Shown here in pieces: positions 36,681-46,974 of a DNA stretch of 64,000 nucleotides. The notes under the pieces were generated by a model, which did no database searches, was not told the origin of the DNA, and saw only the letters and a program-made list of their open reading frames with translations. Position 1 is the first letter of the stretch, and every line of letters begins with the position of its first letter. A program made the translations under genes and the position numbers. The stretch covers positions 2,146,759 to 2,210,758 of the forward strand of contig JAJHZJ010000251.1 of assembly GCA_023548195.1 (NCBI GenBank), read 5' to 3'. This DNA is from Bettongia penicillata ogilbyi (Eukaryota; Chordata; Mammalia; Diprotodontia; Potoroidae).

Positions 36681-37728
36681 TTAAAGATGCTTTTGAAATT
36701 TTATACTTTAACAAAGAAAGATAATCATTATTTCTACACGTGTGATGATCACATGCCACATAATTATACAGCCTTTTCTTATTTAAGTTTCACAGTGCAG
36801 TCATTTTGGGGTTAAACAACATTTATATAACCATTTAAATAATAATATCATTTATGTAGGTGTACAAAAGTATTTCCTAATATGCAATATAAAGAAAAAG
36901 ACATGTACAAAACAAAATAAATAAGACTCAAAAGGCAAGAAAGTTGCTCCTTGGCCACCCAAACACACACACACAAATACATACAAACACACCCTCACGC
37001 ACACAATCACAAGAACTGACACAAGGTGTTTTACACTCTGTGGCTAAAATAGATTGTCTTGGTTTAGCAAATTCCAACTATATGCAAAATGTCCCTTCAT
37101 CTAACAGCATCACTGTTTATTGCCAAGTTGGAACTTATTAATTCATAAGATCTACACTAATGAATAATGCAGAGAAAATGCTAAAGCAGTATGATGAAAT
37201 CTATGCCACAAATGAGCTTTCTATTTCTAGGAAGAGATCTCCTGAGAGATTAGTGAAAGACAATATTTGTTGTCCTGTTTGGACAACTACTGTGTATATA
37301 CAGAAGGAATCAGGGTGAAATTTAGTGTATACTTGGGAGAATATCTCATTAATGCTATCTGCTTTATAATCTTTTAAAGTAAGCATTCTAAGCATTATTG
37401 TCACTTGAATTATCATCTATGATAACAATCCCAACCAAAGTCATATAGCTTATTTACTTTTGCCACTGGCAGAAAAGGAGAATGAGAACTTGTGTCATCT
37501 TGGAGTTTGTACTTTTATAGAATTATTGGATTTCAAAGTTAAATTGAATCATAAAGGTCATACTGTCCAATTCTATTACTAAAGTGTAAATCATTTCTAC
37601 AGTACCTAAAAATGATTATCCAGAATTTTTTGACCATCTATAAGAGTGATGAACTAATTGCAAAAATAACCTATTACATTCATTTTGTTAAACATTTTTC
37701 ATGAAATATTTGTCAATTATGTGTAAAA
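36681..37728. other. 1 kb without recognisable gene or repeat
   Basis: Only a short CA-rich tract near 36962-37010 stands out. No coding support. Confidence 0.5.
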
Positions 37729-37729
37729 A

Positions 37730-38271
37730 CATTGATATTTATTTTTAAAATTTTATTTGAGTTTCAAATTCTCTCCATCCCTTGTATCACTCCCACTCTT
37801 GGAGAAAGCTAATAGTTTGATTTCAATTTTACATGTGTAATCATGAAAAGCATATTTCCACATTGGTCAAAAGCAAAATAAAACACAAACAAAAAACTAT
37901 AAAAAGAATTTTTTTTTTTTTGCAGTAGTGTGCTTCAGTCTACGTTGACTTAATCATTTCTCTCCATGGAGGTGGGTAGAGCTTTTCATCATGGATCCTT
38001 TTGAATTGTTTTAGATCATTGTCTTGACCAGAGAAGCTAAAGCTTTCCCAGTTGTCCATATTTGCAATATTGATGTTACTATATACAATATTTTCTTGCT
38101 TCTGTGTACTTCAATTTGCATCCATTCTCATATGCCTTCCCAGGTTTTCTGTGAAATCATACTATTCATCATTTCTTATAGCACAATAATTTTCCACCAC
38201 AGTAATATACCACAACTTATTCAGCTATCCTCCAACTAATGGACATCCCCTCAATTTATTTCATTTTTACC
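37730..38271 (-). mobile_element. L1 3' end, 5' truncated
   Basis: On plus: ttttatttgagtttcaaattctctccatcc, catatttccacattggtc, gcagtagtgtgcttcag, tggatccttttgaattgttttagatcattg, ttctgtgaaatcatactattcatcatttcttatagcac, ctccaactaatggacatcccctcaat. This is the reverse complement of the L1 3' UTR and ORF2 end. No coding capacity. Confidence 0.8.
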
Positions 38272-38439
38272 ACACTCATCTGAGTATAGAAATATAGCTT
38301 ACCCTACATGAAAGTAGGAGGGGAAGGGGATAAGACAGGGGAGGTGACAGAAGGGAAGGAACGTTGGTAGAGGGGGTAGTCAGAAGCAATACATTTTTGA
38401 GGAGGGACAGTATGAAAGGAAAGAGAGAAGAAAATAAAG

Positions 38440-38445
38440 AGAGGG
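38440..38445 (+). repeat. 6-bp target-site duplication of solo LTR, left
   Basis: AGAGGG, identical to 38950-38955. Confidence 0.7.
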
Positions 38446-38949
38446 TGTCCCGGCCTAATGCTGTGTGCTGCCGGGTCCTCTTACCTATTCCAGGTCTTAG
38501 GTGATCTGCCAGATATACTTATGGGAGAAGAGACCACTGGAATGAAGTAGAGGTATAGGCTTTATTACTGATACTATCTACATGTTAACATGCAGGGCAA
38601 GTTCTCCCTGCGGGAGCCCCCTTCTCCTTCCTGAGGAGAAAGGAAACCCCTTCTCAGGCTTTCCTGTCCCCAGTTAAGCTCCCCCAGGTGCATAGTTCGC
38701 TCGTGGACAGCGTGATCTCAGCCCTTTAGCCAATTAACAAAACCTGCTCAGACCACGGACCAATCTCAAGGGTGGGATGCTCTCCCCAACAAGTTCCCAC
38801 TGAGAAGAGGTGGAAAAACAAGATAACTCGTGTCTCACTCCTCTATTCCTAGCTGTTCCCTGGGGGGCCTCGTGAGAGCTCAGTGGTTAAGCCCTCACCT
38901 TTACCTGACCCGAGACCGTTCATATGAGAACTGAATTTGTGCCTTAACA
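38446..38949 (-). mobile_element. Solo LTR of an endogenous retrovirus
   Basis: A 504-bp block of higher GC than its surroundings interrupts a HAL1 3' UTR. It starts TG and ends CA in either reading (TGTCCCGG...CTTAACA on plus) and is flanked by perfect 6-bp duplications. A poly(A) signal AATAAA lies on the minus strand at 38566-38561, placing the LTR on that strand with U3 toward 38949. Six-base duplications are typical of class II (beta-like) elements, and class I usually makes four, so class II is likely. No gag, pol or env sequence remains; the internal part was lost by LTR-LTR recombination. Confidence 0.75.
38561..38566 (-). promoter_or_regulatory. AATAAA poly(A) signal of the solo LTR
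   Basis: The minus-strand AATAAA lies about 115 bp from the 3' edge of the LTR at 38446, as expected for the R/U5 part. It is the main evidence for orientation. Confidence 0.5.
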
Positions 38950-38955
38950 AGAGGG
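38950..38955 (+). repeat. 6-bp target-site duplication of solo LTR, right
   Basis: AGAGGG, identical to 38440-38445. Confidence 0.7.
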
Positions 38956-39856
38956 GATAGAATGGAGGAACACACAGTTAGCAATAGTAACTGTGAAAAA
39001 CTTATGCCAGGTTTCTCTGATAGAGGCCTCCCTTCTCAAACATATAGAAAATTGAGTCAAATTTATAAAAATAAAAGTCATTCCTCAACTGATAAATTAT
39101 CAAAAGACATATTTTCAGATAAAATAATCAAAGCTATCTATAGTCATATGAACAATACTCCAAATCACTATTGATCGAAGAAATGCAAATTAAAAGAATT
39201 CATACCTATTAGATTGGATAATTGAACAGGAAAGGTAAATGACAAATGTTGGAGGGGATGTTGGAAAAATGAGATACTAATGCCCTGTTGGAGTTGTGAG
39301 CTGCTTCAACCATTCTGTAGAGCAATTTGAACTATGTCCAAAGGGCTATAAAATCATATATACCCTTTGACTTAGAAATATCACTATTATGTCTGTATCC
39401 TAAAAGAGATAAAAAACAACCTAAAAAACCTATACATATAACAATATTTATAGCAGCTCTTTTCTGGGTGTAAAGAATTAGAAATTGAAGGGATGCCAAT
39501 CACCTTGGGCAATGACTGAACAAATTATGCTATGTGATTATGGTGGAATACTGTTTAACTACAGGAAATGAGTAGGATGCTCTCAGAAAAGCTTGGGAAG
39601 ACTTGCTTGGGCTGATGCAATGTGAGAAATGTACTGTGTATAAAGTAACAGCAATATTGTAAGATTATCATCTTATGAATGTCTTAACGATTCTCAGCAA
39701 TACAATGAACCAATACAACTCTGAAGGACTTATAATTAAAAATGCTATCCATCCCTAGAGAAAGAACTGTTGGTGTCTGAATACAGACTGAAACATAATT
39801 TTTTACTTTAATTTTCTTGAGTTATTTTTGGTTAAATTTTTTTTCCCACAACATGA

Positions 39857-39871
39857 CTACGATGGATGTGT
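39857..39871 (+). repeat. Target-site duplication of SINE, left
   Basis: CTACGATGGATGTGT pairs with CTACTATGGATATGT at 40170-40184, thirteen of fifteen identical. Both are the same L1 3' UTR site that occurs once at 26800. Confidence 0.75.
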
Positions 39872-40169
39872 GTTCGTCCTTCCAAAGAGTACCATGCCAT
39901 CAGAGAAATGATATGACTTGCACTTGACTTTGTTCTGAGTGAAGGAGGGCTGTGCAGATCATCAGCCTCACTTCTCCGGAGCCATCTGAATCCAGTGACC
40001 AGCTATTCATCAGAATGACTGGAGATAACCCAGGATGAGGCAATTGGGGTTAAGTGATTTGCCCAAGGTCACATAGCTAGTGAGTATAAAGTGTCTGAGG
40101 TGAGATTGAACTCAGGTCCTCCTGACTCCTGCACTGGTGCTTTATCCACTGCACGATCTAGCTGCCTTT
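39872..40169 (+). mobile_element. Two-module SINE inserted in an L1 3' UTR
   Basis: 298 bp between 15-bp duplications. The 5' module reads tcgtccttccaaagagtacc, gatatgacttgcacttgac and gggctgtgcagatcatcagcctcac. The 3' module is the MIR/CORE-type cassette (aagtgatttgcccaaggtcacatagc, tgaactcaggtcctcctgac, tttatccactgcac, ctagctgcc). The 5' module alone recurs on the minus strand at 53815-54005 and 61380-61535. I did not see clear pol III A and B boxes. Confidence 0.75.
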
Positions 40170-40221
40170 CTACTATGGATATGTTTTGAGGGAATACACA
40201 ACTATAATTTTAAAAAATGAG

Positions 40222-40438
40222 ATCAACTTCAGCCTTAGTCACTTCTTATCTGCATGACCCTGTACAAATAACTGTAACCTTTATTTACTTCAGTTTACTC
40301 AGCTATAAAACAGAGATGGTTAAAGCACCGATATCCCAGAGCTGTCGTGAGGATCCAATAGGATGCCATTTGTAAAGTATTTAGCTTAGTGGTTGATATA
40401 TCGCTGTTGCTAAATATAATACTTGTTCCTTTTTCTCA
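40222..40438 (+). repeat. MIR/CORE-type SINE
   Basis: The order is cttatctgcatgaccctgtacaaataactgtaacc, cagtttactcagctataaaacagagatgg, agctgtcgtgaggatccaatagg, atttgtaaagtatttagcttagtgg, then gctgttgctaaatataatac. This is the MIR-like core and tail. It is old and diverged. Confidence 0.65.
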
Positions 40439-40439
40439 A

Positions 40440-41394
40440 TATTTCTTTTCTTTCTAATCTTTTCCTTCCTTTTCTTGTATTTAGTATTGTCAAACCAAAA
40501 TGTGAATGTCATTCTTCTATGTCAAATACCCTCATCCACTCACACATCTGGAATTTAGGTCAATTCATTGTAATGATAAATGCAATTGATGCTGTGTATA
40601 AATTTATAGATGTGGAGATGATTTCATGTAAATATTGATATGCTGTCATTTATGAATATTACTCTCGACTTCGTGAAATTGCCTGTGACTTCATAAAGTT
40701 CTTCGTAAAACCAAAAATCACAGAGAATAATGGAGAGGTTATAATTTCCCTGCCTTTCTTACTCTGCTAGTTCAGTTGGGCACATACTTCTACTGAATTT
40801 ACTCATCCAGAATCAATGCATTGGTCACAATAAAGAGGATATTCCTGTTGTATTTTTTCAATCAAGTAAAATGGATAATAATGAAACAAGTGTTATATAT
40901 GAACTGTCACCCCACTCTTAGTTTTAAAGGAAACATCAGATGTTCAGACTGGACCACAGACAGTGCCTGACAGGGGAAAAAGGCTCTGGAGGTGAGTTGA
41001 AGAGAAGTGGGAAATCATCGCAACCAATTAAAATGTATTTCCATGAGATTTTCAGGGGAATAAAGATGTGAAAGAGAATAGACAGGTGAGTAAGAATATA
41101 CTGTAATTTGTCACAATCTAATGGAATTCAAACAATTATCAAAGTATACTTTGATATACTTCTCATATATTTGAGAAAAAGTGCATTGATTTCTGAGCAT
41201 AAAATACCTCTTGTTCTCTTGGGATTTAGTCAATAAATGTGTGAGTGATTTGATTTTGGAACACTTAGATATAAATCCTGATATTTTTTCTCCTGTCATT
41301 AATGTGAAAATGAAAGTGTTTGCTACCAAATTTAGGCAAGAATTATTTGCTGTGGAAAATTAATCAAGTTCCTTAAATAACATGATATTTTGAT
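40440..41394. other. 0.95 kb without recognisable gene or repeat
   Basis: No supported coding sequence. The right end supplies the 14-bp duplication of the next element. Confidence 0.5.
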
Positions 41395-41408
41395 AAAGAA
41401 AATTAGGA
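41395..41408 (+). repeat. 14-bp target-site duplication of HAL1, left
   Basis: AAAGAAAATTAGGA, identical to 44390-44403. Confidence 0.9.
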
Positions 41409-41420
41409 AGGGGTGGCGGA

Positions 41421-41433
41421 GCCAAGATGGCGG
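41421..41433 (+). promoter_or_regulatory. YY1-like start box of the young HAL1
   Basis: GCCAAGATGGCGG, about 12 bp inside the element, is a strong match to the YY1 core and lies where human L1 carries its YY1 site. Versions of the box occur at 6794, 12155, 18840, 19241 and 62822 and on minus near 16027. Confidence 0.6.
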
Positions 41434-41908
41434 AGTAGAAGGACACACATTTACAAGCTCCGAAACCAAAAGCCCATAGAATTAATGTAAAAAGAGTCCC
41501 CCATAACTTCTGGGTCAATACGAGGTGTGCAGAATCAGAGTGGAAGAGATTTCCGTTCCGGGGAGCCCTGGAGAGCTGTCCCCAGGGTCCGGCGTGCCCC
41601 AGAAAGTGGACCCCACCCCCAGCGCTGCCCTGGCCACTCGCCCCAGAGAAGCTGATCCGAGCAAGCTTCAGAGACGGAAGCTCTGGCAGCCGGGAAAGTC
41701 CTTCCGCCCACAGAAGCTACAGGTCAGTGAGAAAGAAGGCCGGGCTGGAGGAGAGGGGGAGCAGGGCGTCGCCGTGAATCGGGCCCCCTCGGGAGGAAGC
41801 AGTGGCGGCAAAGACAGGGGCAGGAAGTGGCAGAGGCAGAGGTGTGGGCGGTGGCTGAGGTGGCAGCGGCCCAGGACTCAGGAATCCCCCAACAGCAGGC
41901 AGGATCTT

Positions 41909-42131
41909 CATTACGGAAGATTCCCGCATAAAACCTGATGGAGCTGAGCCTGGGAGACGGCCCTGCCCCCACCCCGCTCTATTACTGAAGGCTTCTGCTC
42001 AAAGCCCCCAAGGGAACTGAGATTGGGAGGCGGGCCCCCCACCCCGCCCCCACCCGCTCCATTCCTGAAAGTCTCTGCATAAAGCCCCCGAGGGATCAGA
42101 GTCTGGGAGGCGGCCCTGCCCCCACCCCAGC
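41909..42131 (+). repeat. Three tandem 70-80-bp units in the HAL1 leader
   Basis: Units at about 41909-41978, 41979-42058 and 42059-42131 share the order 'attactgaaggtctctgcataaagcccc' (varied), gagggaact/gatcaga, ctgggaggcggccctgcccccacccc. They are GC-rich with several CpGs. The corresponding leader parts of the copies at 7215-7290 and, on minus, 15590-15520 have only one unit. Confidence 0.75.
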
Positions 42132-42260
42132 ACCTGAACTAAAGCTCACTGATTGACAGCCGGCAGGAGGAAAGCCCATTTAAATCTCAGAGGCCAAGCA
42201 CTAGTTGGGTTGATCCAGGCAGAGGTGGAAAGGAATCTCAGAAGTCAAGTGACTGGGAAA

Positions 42261-43361
42261 ATGCCTAGAAAAGGGAAGAAAAATAAGACTATAGAGAGTT
42301 TCTTCCAACAAATGCAAATGATCCCGACCTTCGGATCTGATGACGAGGACGTATCCTTGCCATCAGGGAAAGACGTGGAGGGCAGGGCCTCAGTACCCCA
42401 GACACCCCAGGGGGGTGGTGGGTGGGCTCAGGCCCTGGAAGAGCTCAAAAAGGATTTTGAAAAGAAAGTTAGACAGGTGGAGGAAAAACTGGGAAGAGAA
42501 ATGAGAGAGATACAAGAAAAGTATGAAAACCAGGTCAAAACCTTGGTAAAGGAGACCCAAAAAAAATGCTGAGGAAATTAACACCTTGAAAAATAGGCTC
42601 ACTCAATTGGCAAAGGAGGTTCAAAAAGCCAATGAGGAGAAGAATGCTTTCAAAAGCAGAATGAGCCAAATGGAAAAAGAGGCTCAAAAGCTCACTGAAT
42701 TTAATAGTTCTCTCAAAATTAGAATGGAACAGATGGAGTCTAATGACTTTATGAGAAACCAAGAAATCACCAAACAAAACCAAAAGAACAAAAAAATGGA
42801 AGAGAATGTGAAATATCTCATGGGAAAAACAACTGACCTGGAAAATAGATCCAGGAGAGACAATTTAAAAATTATGGGACTACCTGAAAGTCATGATCAA
42901 AAAAAGAGCCTAGACATCATCTTCCATGAAATTATCAAGGAAAACTGCCCTGACATTCTAGAACCAGAGGGCAAAATAAGTATTGAAAGAATCCATCGAT
43001 CACCACCTGAAAGAGATCCAAAAAGAGAAACTCCTAGGAACATTGTGGCCAAATTCCAGAACTCCCAGCTCAAGGAAAAAATCTTGTAAGCAGCTAGAAA
43101 GAAACAATTCCAGTACTGTGGAAATACAATCAGGATAACCCAAGATCTAGCAGCTTCTACATTAAGGGATCGAAGGGCGTGGAATAGGCTATTCCAGAAG
43201 GCAAAGGAACTAGGACTCAAACCAAGAATCACCTACCCAGCTAAACTGAGTATAATACTTCAAGGGAAAATATGGTCTTTCAATGAAACAGAGGACTTTC
43301 AATCATTCTTAATGAAAAACCAGAGCTGAAAAGAAAATTTGACTTTCAAACACAAGAATGA
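42261..43361 (+). pseudogene. HAL1 ORF1, recent pseudogene with three lesions
   Basis: ATG 42261 gives MPRKGKKNKTIESFFQQMQM, an acidic patch (GSDDEDVSLP), then coiled coil (LEELKKDFEKKVRQVEEKLG...). Lesion 1: an 8-A run at 42559-42566 shifts the frame. The next frame (42586-43089) carries the rest of the coiled coil, the RRM (NLKIMGLPESHD; RIHRSPPERDPKRETPRN) and the start of the C-terminal domain. Lesion 2: TAA at 43087-43089, where related copies have CAA (Gln). Lesion 3: a lost base in aatgaaaaaccag near 43312-43322. The end is TGA 43359-43361. The intact form would be about 365 residues. RNA-binding trimer by family. Confidence 0.85.
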
Positions 43362-43496
43362 GAAGAAGCATGAAAAAGTAAACAGCAAAGAGAAGTCTTA
43401 AGGGACTTACCAGAAGTGAACTGTTTATATTTATACAGGGAAAGACAATATTTCTAACTCTTAAAACTTTTCAGTATCTGTGTAGTTGGTGGGACC

Positions 43497-43550
43497 ACAC
43501 ATACACATGTACACGCATGCACACACATACACACATGCACACACATACAG
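43497..43550 (+). repeat. CA-rich microsatellite in HAL1 3' UTR
   Basis: acacatgcacacacatacac pattern, equivalent to the tract at 20994. Confidence 0.8.
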
Positions 43551-44284
43551 AGATAGAGAGCACAGATTGAACTGAATAGGATGGGACCATACCTTAAAAG
43601 AAACTAAGGTAAATGGTGAGAGAGAAATGTAGGGGGAGGAAAGAGAGGGAAAGGGAAGGGGGTAACTATATGTCATTTAAGAGGCAGGTAGGAGTTTTTC
43701 TTAGTGGAGGGAAAAAGAGGAGAGCTGAGAGAAAAAAAAAAACAAGAAGTTTACCCTCATCACATTTGATTAAATGAAGGAGTGAAATGCACACTCATTT
43801 TGGTATGAAAACCTATCTTACAGTATAAGAAAGTGGGGGAGAAGGAGATATTGCAAGGGAGGGGATGATGGAGGGGAGGGCAAAGGGAGGAGGGAGCAAT
43901 TTGAAGTCAACACTTGGGGAGGGACAGGATCAAGAGACAGAAGAGAAACAATGAGGGGCAGGTTAGGAGGGGTGGTAATCCAGTTGGTCTTACACAACAC
44001 GACTATCAGGGAGGTCATTAGCAAAACTACACAGATAGGGCCTATATTGAATTGCCTGCCATCCCAAAGGGAATGGGTGCGGAGGGAGGGATGGGGAGAA
44101 TTTTGAACTCTAAGTTTTAGGAACAACTGTTTAATATTGTTGTTGTAACTAGGAAAGAAGACATACAGTTAGTGAGGAATAGAAAGTCATCTGGCCCTAC
44201 AGGAGAAAAGAGAAGATGGAGACAAGAGAAGGGAGGGATGACAGAAGAGAGGGCAGATTGGAGATAGGGAAAATTAGATTGCTT

Positions 44285-44318
44285 GGGGCATTGGGGTGGG
44301 GGGAGGGGATAAAGGGGG
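44285..44318 (+). other. G-run tract near HAL1 3' end (quadruplex-capable)
   Basis: G-runs of 4, 4, 6, 4 and 5 are separated by short loops (CATT, T, A, ATAAA). The same tract is at 21785-21822 and as C-runs near 14039-14060. Folding is inferred from spacing only. Confidence 0.65.
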
Positions 44319-44389
44319 AGAAAATTTGGAACCCCAAAATTTGTGAAAATGAATGTAAAAAATTAAATAAATAAATAAATGAAATTAAA

Positions 44390-44403
44390 AAAGAAAATTA
44401 GGA
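44390..44403 (+). repeat. 14-bp target-site duplication of HAL1, right
   Basis: AAAGAAAATTAGGA, identical to 41395-41408. Confidence 0.9.
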
Positions 44404-46970
44404 GTATGGTGCTTAAAAACCTAATGATCTGTGACATTTTTCTACTAGTGACTAGGTAATTCTTTTGCAAATGAAATGTGATATTAGGATGATGAAACTT
44501 CAGAACTCCTGTCCAATAAAAGATCATCCAGTAATGGTCAAAAGATTATGATATCAGTAGAGTTGACTGCTGACTCTTTGCTTAAGCGCATTGAAGCTGT
44601 TATTTGAATTGTCATTTAAAATAGAAAATCTGTTGTCTTCTCTGGGAGTTTCTCCAGGATATGACAAAGAACCTTATAAAATTTATCAAATCTAATGATT
44701 GGTATAGTCTTCTGGTGATCCATATAGGCATAAATGAAATTTTTGGAAGCAACTGAGGGAAAAAATAACTATTACGAATAATCAATTTGCAGTCAGAAAC
44801 TGAAATTCTCAAGGACACAGGTTGTGTATTTCATCAAAGCATCTGAGTAAAGACTAGGGCTCCAGAGGGGCAAAAGGAAGTTGTAAAAGTGAGAAGCTGG
44901 TTAAGAAAACAGTATTTGAGAAAAGATGTTGAATTTATGACTGCTTAAAATATAGAAATGATGACCCTTTGGCTAGAAAGAGAGGGTACCTATGGAAGGT
45001 TCACAAAATATATTTTCTAAAACTTCTCCTAAGATAAAAGAGTGAGTGGTTACTACCCAGCAAGTTTCTTACCTTCAACATGCAAAAAAATAAATAAATA
45101 AAGGTAATTAAAGTAAAAAGAAAGTAATTACAATTGTAACAAGATGATAGGAAATCTCTTCAACAAGATGATAGGAAACGCCTTAAATAAAAGCTGTATT
45201 GTGAAGGTGTTGTGAAGCATCTGCTTACATAATCAAAATAACTTATTAGCCACTTTCTATGTCTGATGAGCATAGATCCTAAGCCACTCCTATGAGCACA
45301 TGTACACAGATGCACACACACAATCAAGTGTGAACCTGACTATACATAAAGTGTGACCAATTGGAATAGGCATGCATTTCAGTCTTTGGCTTTACCGTGA
45401 CGCAGTCTGATCCTATCTACGTAGCTTTTAAGTCCGGTGATCATAGTGAACTTGTCTTGCCCACACTTCTTAACCCAGAGAAAGCTGGCAATGAAACAGA
45501 GGGAGAAACCAATCAGCATAAAGAAGTAGATAAGTCAAGAGCCTTTAAAATTTTGATAAAACCTAAGAGCTTCTTCCCATCACAATGCTTATAAAATACA
45601 AAGAAAATACATATTTTCAGGTGTTTGGAGGAATATAGGTATTTAATATCTGCTTATATTTTTAGATACTTCACTGGGACAGGGAGAAGAAATAAATATT
45701 TTTCCTCTGTTTCTTCTTCCATTTGAATGATATATGGGTCTTTTTCCAGGTATGTTCCCAGCCATGAATATGACAACCTACAGTTCTATAAGATGGGCCA
45801 TTTTTATGGGAACAGATGAGTTATATTACACATGAGTACTGGAGAAAAAGAGGACAGGAAATTTCTAATGTATTTGAGAAAGGGAAGGTCTTCAACGAGG
45901 AGGCATGAATAATTAAATTGTCCTCCAATATGATTCACTTTGAATTTGCAAACTCAGCTAGGAATTTGCAGCAGTGTTAACGACTAAAGCGTATTCTAAA
46001 TTCTCCCCTGTAACCATCTATCACTTAAAAGAATAGAACAGTTATTGTTTTTAAACAATTTGGGAAATCTAGCCTACCTGCCCTATTCTTCAGATTCAGG
46101 TTGGGTGGGTGATGAATATTAACCATTTTTTTTAGGTATTCATTCATTAAAGCTTAATTCACTCTATTCTTCACGTGATTAATAATATGAAGTTGACAAT
46201 AAAACTCTCAAAGTGGGAGATAAATGATACAATTCTTAACCTCATATTTTGTTTTGGTGTTGTTTTCAAATAAGTTTGTACCATCCTTGATTTAGGAGTT
46301 GCTTTTGTCGGTGCTGATGTCAAACAGCTGCTGTGTATCCTTAGAGATTAGAGTAAGTTTACCTATTTATTTCAGCAACAAACAAATAGAAATTTCATGC
46401 AGGGAATAGTGTAAAAATATAATTTTGTAATGAAATTTGGTGTAATTTTTCAATAACCAGTTTTTTTTGTTGGTTATTCAGAAAAAAGGTGATTTTGAGT
46501 TGATCAAGAGCTATATTAGTTGAATTTTAAGAGGTCAAACCCAGGTTTATGTGTTAGCAATAGTAGCCTATGTAGGTACCATACTTAAAATTGCTATCTG
46601 CAGTAGGTGGAGGCAGTCTGATTCAAAATGAAGTAGATATGGATTCCAGGTTAATTGCTGCCAGCTCTTTGCATTTACTTTTCAAAGAAAAAAGACAGCA
46701 ATCTCTAGCAAGAGATTATCTCATTTCTTTAAAGATGTTATGTGTGTTTGTTTAATAATAAGACTGCTAAAGCAATGGTACAGAAATGGGCACTGGGCAG
46801 ATGCACTGAGTTTAACTATAAACCACACAAAATTTACAAGAAAAAATAGTCATTTTTTCACTGTTGTTGCTTCCAAGCAAAAGGCTTTGATTATGCCTTA
46901 GAGATTCTCAGTTCCAATTTTTATCCTTCAATGACCACTTAAAATATCTCCGACATTTGTAAATAAAAGT
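44404..46970. other. 2.6 kb without recognisable gene or repeat
   Basis: AT-rich with no repeat family that I recognise. The only notable spot is an open 65-codon frame at 45397-45594 starting in a small CpG cluster (see findings). I see no convincing exon. Confidence 0.5.
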
Positions 46971-46974
46971 TACA

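Larger units (their letters stand above)
38272..38990 (+). mobile_element. HAL1 3' UTR fragment, split by a solo LTR
   Basis: Left part 38272-38445 (cacactcatc, tagcttaccctacatgaaag, gaggagggacagtatgaaagg) and right part 38950-38990 (ggatagaatggagg, cacagttagcaatag) form the usual HAL1 3' UTR order once the 504-bp LTR and its duplicated 6 bp are set aside. Confidence 0.65.
38991..40218 (+). mobile_element. L1 ORF2 C-terminus and 3' UTR, split by a SINE
   Basis: ORF2 tail blocks GFSDRGLPSQTYRKLSQIYKNKSHSS (here split as seen from 39009) and SKDIFSDKIIKAIYSH are partly open (38962-39174). Later blocks contain stops. The 3' UTR is of the type at 26640 (gtgtctgaatacagactgaaac; catgactacgatggatgtg). 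A SINE splits it at 39872-40169. The L1 ends near 40218. Confidence 0.75.
41409..44389 (+). mobile_element. Best preserved full-length ORF1-only HAL1
   Basis: 2.98 kb between perfect 14-bp duplications. The 5' box GCCAAGATGGCGG lies at 41421-41433. A GC-rich, CpG-containing leader runs to 42260 with three tandem 70-80-bp units (41909-42131). ORF1 is at 42261-43361 and the 3' UTR at 43362-44360 with CA tract and G-runs, ending in a tail of aaataaataaataaa type. There is no ORF2 anywhere, although both ends are intact. The perfect duplication and retained CpGs make it the youngest copy here. It must have used ORF2 protein from a full L1. Confidence 0.9.

Noticed and set aside
38446..38949. Gene promoter or CpG island of a host gene
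   Set aside because: TG...CA ends and 6-bp duplications explain the GC-rich block as a solo LTR.
42897..43232. 111-codon minus-strand frame
   Set aside because: Antisense of the HAL1 ORF1 RRM/C-terminal domain; similar shadows appear at 15137-15319.
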